The position numbers and the translations under genes were made by a program. From Acetobacteraceae bacterium (GTDB taxonomy: Bacteria > Pseudomonadota > Alphaproteobacteria > Acetobacterales > Acetobacteraceae), in the NCBI GenBank assembly GCA_947478535.1, contig CANJXD010000180.1:1-10086 (forward strand): a stretch of DNA of 10,086 bases, read 5' to 3'. Positions 6,751 through 10,086 of this stretch are shown one piece after another (within the stretch, counting starts at the first letter, position 1; each line of letters starts with the position of its first letter). Under the pieces are notes generated by a model. It searched no databases, was not told the DNA's origin, and saw nothing but the letters and a program-made list of their open reading frames with translations.

Positions 6751-7504
6751 AGAAGGCGAAGCGGCTCATGCCGCCATCAACGGGAATGACCGTGCCGGTC
6801 ACGTAGGAGGCGCGGGCGGAAGCCAGGAACAGCGCGACATCGGCCATTTCCTCGGGTGCGCCGAAGCGCAGCATGGGAATCTCGGCTTCTGAAAACTCGC
6901 GCTCGGCCTCGGGCGTCGGGTAGCGCTTGCTGATCTGCTCGCTGCGGATCCGCCCGGGCTTGAGGCAGTTGATGGTGATGCCATGCGCCGCCACTTCGCG
7001 GGACAGGCCCTTCGCCCAGATATGCACCGCGGCCTTGGCGGCGAAGGCCGCATTGATGATCTTCGGCTCCGAGGTGCCGGTGAAGTTCACCACGCGCCCC
7101 CAGCCCTGCGCGTGCATGCCGGGGATGAGGGCGTGGGTCAGCTCCCGCAGGCGATGGAAATTCACTTCCATGCCCTCATCCCATTCCTCCCGCGTCGCGT
7201 CGAAGGGCAAGGGGCGGCTGCCGCCGGCCGCGTTCATCAGGATATCGACGCCGCCGAGGGCTTCAACCGCCGCCAGCGCCAGGCGCTCGGCCGAATCTTT
7301 CTCTGTCAGGTCGATGGCGATGGGGATGATCGGCGCGCCACCGGCCGCCGCCACCTCCCGCGCGAGCTCGGCGACCAGCCCACTGCGCCGCGCGGCGGCG
7401 GCGACCAGCACGCCTTCCATCGCCAGCGCCCGCGCCACGGCGCGGCCGATGCCCTGGCTCGCCCCGGTCACCAGGGCGCGCCGCCCGGCAATGCCCAGTT
7501 CCAT
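6749..7504 (-). CDS. Short-chain dehydrogenase/reductase (SDR) family protein, YxxxK tyrosine missing
   Basis: This encodes a 251-residue SDR-fold protein. It has TGASQGIG (13-20) for the dinucleotide, NAAG (91-94), the helix Asn115 in EVNF, ITINCLKPG (176-184) with the conserved PG, and YVTGTVIPVDGG (234-245) at the C-terminus. The active-site region reads FTGTSEPKIINAAFAAKAAV (141-160). Lys157 is kept, but position K-4 is Ala153, with Phe154 next to it. The serine position that normally follows the N-x-x strand is Gly143, with Ser145 two residues on. The protein may therefore use different chemistry or a different acid/base residue, or be non-redox. The ATG at 7504 has GGGGGAA 5 nt upstream. 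It lies 66 nt after the PRTase-like gene, and its stop overlaps the ribosome site of the following receptor gene, so it belongs with the receptor and ThDP enzyme module. Only about half the length could be matched to the other SDR in the window by eye, so this is not a recent duplicate. Confidence 0.9.
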   Translation of the reverse strand: MELGIAGRRALVTGASQGIGRAVARALAMEGVLVAAAARRSGLVAELAREVAAAGGAPIIPIAIDLTEKDSAERLALAAVEALGGVDILMNAAGGSRPLPFDATREEWDEGMEVNFHRLRELTHALIPGMHAQGWGRVVNFTGTSEPKIINAAFAAKAAVHIWAKGLSREVAAHGITINCLKPGRIRSEQISKRYPTPEAEREFSEAEIPMLRFGAPEEMADVALFLASARASYVTGTVIPVDGGMSRFAF

Positions 7505-7570
7505 CCCGCTTCCCCCGTGATTCGGGCCGGAGTGTCGCGATGCCGCCGGCTTACCGCAAGGGGAGGCGCT

Positions 7571-8272
7571 TCACCCTGGCCGGTCCCGCTCACGCTCGGG
7601 CGCGGCCAGCCCGCCATGCGCCGCCGACCAGGCGAAGGGATCGGCGAGGTAGCGGCGCAGTTCCGCCAGCGCAGGGGCGGGCAGGGACCCGCGCGCCTCG
7701 GCTTCCGGCACCACATCTTCCCACGTCGCGAGGGCGAAAAGCCGGGCGCCGATATCCGTCACATCGGTGACGACGCGGTCGAAGATGCCCCATTTGAACA
7801 GCACGAAAATCTGCGTCACCGCGGCACCCGCGCGTTGCAAGGCTTGGCAATAGCCGGCCTTGCTGCGGCCATCCGTCGTCGTGTCGCTGACCAGCAGCGT
7901 GCGTGCGCCGGGCTTCAGCGCGCCCTCGATATGCGCATCGGCGCCGAAGCCCTGCGCGCGGCGGCGAACGGTGACGAAGGGCAGGTGGAAGCGTTCCGCC
8001 AGCATCGCACCGAGGGCGATGCCGCCCTGTTCCGTCGCTGCCACCGTATCGAAGCCATCGAACCCCACTTCGGACAGGATCCGCGCCTCCGCCCCTTCCA
8101 GCAGCGCCCGCCGGGCCAGCGGGAAGGACAGCGCGCGCGGGATGTCGAGATAGGCCGGCGCTGCCCAGCCGGAGGAGAGCATGAAGGGCCGCGCCGGTCG
8201 CAGCAGGATGGCGCCGGTATCCAGCAGCGCCTGCGCCGTGCGCCGCGCGATCACCGCGTTCTCGCTCCTCAT
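7571..8272 (-). CDS. Orotate phosphoribosyltransferase-like PRTase
   Basis: This encodes a 233-residue type I phosphoribosyltransferase. OPRT-like features are FMLSSGWAAPAYLDIPR (30-46), matching the family's phosphate/orotate region SSGxxSPxY, and a PRPP-binding signature at 126-138 reading LLVSDTTTDGRSK. Canonical OPRTs have two acidic residues and a TTG-type loop there; here the first acid is Ser129 and the loop is T-D-G-R-S. The mobile catalytic loop, usually R-K-E-A-K-x-H-G, reads RRRAQGFG (103-110), so the positions of the second Lys and of the His are Gln107 and Phe109. The residues suggest a paralogue of PyrE rather than the housekeeping enzyme, possibly acting on another base or serving a salvage role. 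Its ATG overlaps the stop of the upstream M20 hydrolase (ATGA), implying translational coupling and a joint function. The last 20 residues are charged and GC-driven, and their boundary is less certain. Confidence 0.83.
   Translation of the reverse strand: MRSENAVIARRTAQALLDTGAILLRPARPFMLSSGWAAPAYLDIPRALSFPLARRALLEGAEARILSEVGFDGFDTVAATEQGGIALGAMLAERFHLPFVTVRRRAQGFGADAHIEGALKPGARTLLVSDTTTDGRSKAGYCQALQRAGAAVTQIFVLFKWGIFDRVVTDVTDIGARLFALATWEDVVPEAEARGSLPAPALAELRRYLADPFAWSAAHGGLAAPERERDRPG
8269..8272 (-). other. ATGA stop/start overlap coupling two genes
   Basis: On the minus strand the ATG of the PRTase-like gene (8272-8270) and the TGA of the M20 amidase gene (8271-8269) share bases in a 4-nt ATGA. 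Such overlaps usually mean termination-reinitiation and roughly matched protein amounts. Confidence 0.85.
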
Positions 8273-9582
8273 CGGCCCTTTGCTCCGTTTGCCAAAGCCT
8301 GGTCACCGGTCAGCAGGATCGCCTGCAAAACCGCCGCTCCCTTCAGGAAATCCGCGTATTCCATCGCTTCGCGCGGGTTGTGGCTGCCATGCTCATTGCG
8401 AATGAACACCATGGCGGACGGCACGCCCGCATTGGCGAAGATTGCCGCGTCATGCCCCGCGCCGCTCGCCATCACCTCATGGCGCAGGCCGCCGGCTTCG
8501 CAGCCTGCGCGGGCATGGGCGAGCAGGCGCGCATCCATCACCGCGGGCGGCGTCCGCACGGGCAGGCCGAGGTCGATCCGCACCCGCCGGTCGCGTGCGA
8601 TCTCCAGCGCCTCCGCCTCCGCCAACGCCTGGAAATCCTTCAGCGTGCGCTCGCTCTCGGACCGGTATTCCAGGGTGAAGCGGGCTTCCCCGGGCACCCG
8701 CGTCATCGCGTGTTCGCGCGGGTCCGTGGTGAAGATGCCGAAGGTCATCACCAGATCCTCGCCGCGTTCCAGCAGCGTGCGCCAGGTGGCATCCAGCCGC
8801 ATGGCGAAATCCGCCGCGCCCAGCACCGCATCCCGCCGCAGCCAGCGCGGCACGGCGCCGGAATGCGCGGCCTCGCCGAGGCATTTCGCATGCGGGTGGC
8901 GATGATTGCCACGAATGCCGGAGACGAGCCCCACGGGCACGCCGCGCGCCACCATCACCGGCCCCTGCTCGATATGCAGCTCGACGAAGTGCGAGATCGC
9001 GCCGGGGGCCAGCAGCCTTTGGCCGGACGCCACGGCGGCGACATCCGCACCCTCCCGCACCATCGCCGCCCTCAGCGTCAGCGCCGGATTTTGCAGGCAT
9101 GGCAGGTCCATCCAGGCGGGATCGAAACTGCCGAACAGCGCGGAGGAGCCGAGATAGGGCCGCCCATACCAGGCGCTTTCCTCCCCCCGCATGACGAACA
9201 GGATCAGCGTCCTGGCCCGCGGCCCCGCGCGTTGTGCGCCGAGCAGCGCCAGCAACCCGGCGACAACGCCGGCCGCGCCATCGAAATTGCCGCCCTGCGG
9301 CACACTGTCGAGATGCGACCCGCAGGCGGCCGTCGGCAGGGAAGGGTCCGTCCCCGGCAGGCTGATGCGCAAATTGGCCGCCGCGTCCCACGCGCAGGCA
9401 AGCCCGGCGGCGAGTGCTATGGCTTCCACCCGGCGCATCGCCGCGGTCTCCCCGGCGCCGTAGGTTTCGCGGGTGATGCCGGTGCCGTCGAAATGGGCAA
9501 TGCGCAGCGCCTCCAGTAACTCCCGCCCCAGGGCGGCGAGGTCCGGGGCGATTGGCGGCAGCGCGGTATCGGGCGGGTGCAT
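8269..9582 (-). CDS. M20-family metal-dependent amidase (hydantoinase/carbamoylase type)
   Basis: This encodes about 437 residues of the Zn-dependent M20 amidase group that includes N-carbamoyl-L-amino acid hydrolase, beta-ureidopropionase and allantoate amidohydrolase. These remove carbamoyl or ureido groups. Metal and catalytic residues are in place: His90 in GSHLDSV, Asp101 in GGNFDGAAG, Glu134-Glu135 in RGEES, His203 in ELHIEQGP and His401 in GSHNPRE. HSGAVPR (240-246) marks the dimerisation-domain insertion and GAGHDA (374-379) the substrate-binding segment. Starts are uncertain: in-frame ATGs lie at 9582, 9624 and 9669, none with a good ribosome site. I prefer 9582 because family homology starts soon after it, and the extra residues are Arg/Pro/Gly-rich. 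It is the first gene of the minus-strand series, is divergent from the cyclodeaminase-like gene at 9696, and overlaps the PRTase-like gene by 4 nt. Motifs alone do not separate the ureido substrates. Confidence 0.88.
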   Translation of the reverse strand: MHPPDTALPPIAPDLAALGRELLEALRIAHFDGTGITRETYGAGETAAMRRVEAIALAAGLACAWDAAANLRISLPGTDPSLPTAACGSHLDSVPQGGNFDGAAGVVAGLLALLGAQRAGPRARTLILFVMRGEESAWYGRPYLGSSALFGSFDPAWMDLPCLQNPALTLRAAMVREGADVAAVASGQRLLAPGAISHFVELHIEQGPVMVARGVPVGLVSGIRGNHRHPHAKCLGEAAHSGAVPRWLRRDAVLGAADFAMRLDATWRTLLERGEDLVMTFGIFTTDPREHAMTRVPGEARFTLEYRSESERTLKDFQALAEAEALEIARDRRVRIDLGLPVRTPPAVMDARLLAHARAGCEAGGLRHEVMASGAGHDAAIFANAGVPSAMVFIRNEHGSHNPREAMEYADFLKGAAVLQAILLTGDQALANGAKGR

Positions 9583-9695
9583 TGGCGGATGCTGTCCCGC
9601 CCCCCGCGCAGCCGCAACCCCCATGACCGGGGCTTGGGGCTTCACGCCGGGCGCGCGCCGACGCACCATCGCAGGCGCAGCACAACGGGCGGTTC
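9583..9695. promoter_or_regulatory. Divergent intergenic region, probable promoters for both directions
   Basis: If the amidase starts at 9582, 113 nt separate it from the divergent gene at 9696. This is the only place in the window where an operon-wide minus-strand promoter would naturally lie. A 7-bp unit, GGGGCTT, is repeated in tandem at 9629-9642. I cannot recognise convincing -35/-10 boxes. With the longest amidase start (9669) the gap shrinks to 26 nt and this region would be mostly coding. Confidence 0.35.
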
Positions 9696-10086
9696 ATGGA
9701 CAGCGACGATTTCCTCATTCTTCGCAATGCGGAGGCCATCGGCCTTCTTTCACCGGCGGAGGCGCTGGAGGCTATCGAGGAGGCTTGGCGCGAATACGGA
9801 TCGATGCGGACTGTGCTGTCCAACCCCGCCGCCATGGCGCTGGGCGGCACCCATGCCCGCTTCAAGGCGAAGGGCGCCACCCTGCCCGGCGCCGGCCTCG
9901 CGGGCTTTCGCATCGTCGCCGATGTGCGGGATGAGGCGGGGCAGGAAATGTCCCATGACTGGCAATGGATCGCCGACCCCGTCACCGGCCGCCCGCGCGC
10001 GATGGTGGAAACGCTGTTGCTGCATGAGCTCCGCACCGCCGCCACTGGCGCGCTGGCGGCGAAGCTGCTGGCCCCCGCCGGCATCA
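9696..10086 (+). CDS. Ornithine cyclodeaminase/mu-crystallin family protein, N-terminal part (cut by window end)
   Basis: An ATG at 9696 opens a frame of 130 codons that reaches the window edge without a stop. The N-terminus (DDFLILRNAEAIGLLSPAEA, residues 4-23) resembles the family's start, where a short strand precedes a helix beginning at a 'LS-x-x-x-A' turn. The segment ARFKAKGATLPG (54-65) is where the family has its substrate-binding Arg and Lys residues, and IADPVTGRPRAMVE (96-109) matches the usual 'd-x-x-TG-x-P-x-A' strand pair. LRTAATGALAAKLLAPAG (113-130) is the strongest match, the family's conserved RTaA helix before the Rossmann domain. The NAD-binding domain lies beyond the window. 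Members include ornithine cyclodeaminase, alanine dehydrogenase and ketimine reductases; function cannot be chosen here. A weak GGGCGG lies a few bases before the ATG. Confidence 0.82.
   Translation, partial: MDSDDFLILRNAEAIGLLSPAEALEAIEEAWREYGSMRTVLSNPAAMALGGTHARFKAKGATLPGAGLAGFRIVADVRDEAGQEMSHDWQWIADPVTGRPRAMVETLLLHELRTAATGALAAKLLAPAGI

Larger units (their letters stand above)
1082..9582 (-). other. Probable minus-strand operon or two adjoining operons (eight genes)
   Basis: Eight genes run in the same direction. Gaps in transcription order are: 4-nt overlap, 66, 11, 3, 32, 20 and 66 nt. The 66-nt gap at 7505-7570 separates the amidase/PRTase pair from the SDR-receptor-ThDP-receptor-dehydrogenase-SDR set and could hold an internal promoter, but I see no clear boxes or terminator hairpin. 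The 66-nt gap at 1841-1906 precedes the last SDR and holds a 10-bp palindrome (AACCCGGGTT, 1894-1903). No transcriptional regulator gene is in the window. Confidence 0.6.

Noticed and set aside
7505..7570. Possible terminator or promoter in the 66-nt gap before the SDR
   Set aside because: Only a 5-bp GCCGG/CCGGC pairing with a long loop is visible, and no T-tract or clear -35/-10 boxes.
6983..8905. Plus-strand open frame of 640 codons opposite the SDR, PRTase and amidase
   Set aside because: Low-complexity Arg/Gly/Ala composition and no recognisable domain; opposite strand is well explained.
8477..10084. Minus-strand open frame crossing the amidase in another frame and the start of the divergent gene
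   Set aside because: It overlaps two supported genes and its translation carries no motifs.
1..10086. CRISPR arrays, insertion sequences, attachment sites, tRNA or rRNA genes
   Set aside because: No regularly spaced repeats, transposase motifs, terminal inverted repeats or RNA-gene signatures were seen on either strand.

Overview
The window is very GC-rich, densely packed and reads as a chromosomal catabolic/uptake locus of a high-GC alphaproteobacterium. The style (many orphan Bug-type solute receptors, GC-rich codons, short gaps between genes) suggests Acetobacteraceae such as Roseomonas or relatives. That placement is inference from gene content, not from a marker gene.

Layout. A plus-strand gene at the left edge (76-1047) encodes a Bug/TctC-type periplasmic receptor of the tripartite tricarboxylate transporter (TTT) family. 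It converges on a long minus-strand gene series, with a perfect 9-bp GC hairpin between the two. The minus-strand series, in transcription order from right to left, is: an M20-family carbamoylase/amidase (about 9582-8269), an orotate phosphoribosyltransferase-like protein (8272-7571, ATGA overlap), an SDR (7504-6749), a second Bug receptor (6737-5757), a ThDP-dependent acetolactate synthase-like enzyme (5753-3975), a third Bug receptor (GTG start, 3942-2989), a D-2-hydroxyacid dehydrogenase (2968-1907) and another SDR (1840-1082). At the right edge a divergent plus-strand gene (from 9696, cut by the window end) begins an ornithine cyclodeaminase/mu-crystallin family protein.

How the genes may work together. 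From 7504 down to 1082 the spacing is 3-66 nt, with Shine-Dalgarno sequences inside the gaps or overlapping the upstream stop, which fits one operon. The receptors would capture one or more organic acids. The SDRs, the ThDP enzyme and the 2-hydroxyacid dehydrogenase would then interconvert hydroxy- and oxo-acids and make or break a C-C bond next to a carbonyl. The substrate cannot be read from the sequence. The M20 hydrolase plus PRTase-like pair forms a tightly coupled sub-module that suggests handling of an N-carbamoyl or ureido compound and perhaps a nucleobase.

The main oddities are that both SDRs lack the tyrosine of the YxxxK motif, that the PRTase-like protein lacks the usual OPRT loop Lys and His, and that three receptors occur without any visible TctA/TctB membrane partner. 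I see no mobile elements, CRISPR, tRNA or rRNA. No wholly new system is evident; the window is best viewed as an uncharacterised catabolic gene cluster made of known families.
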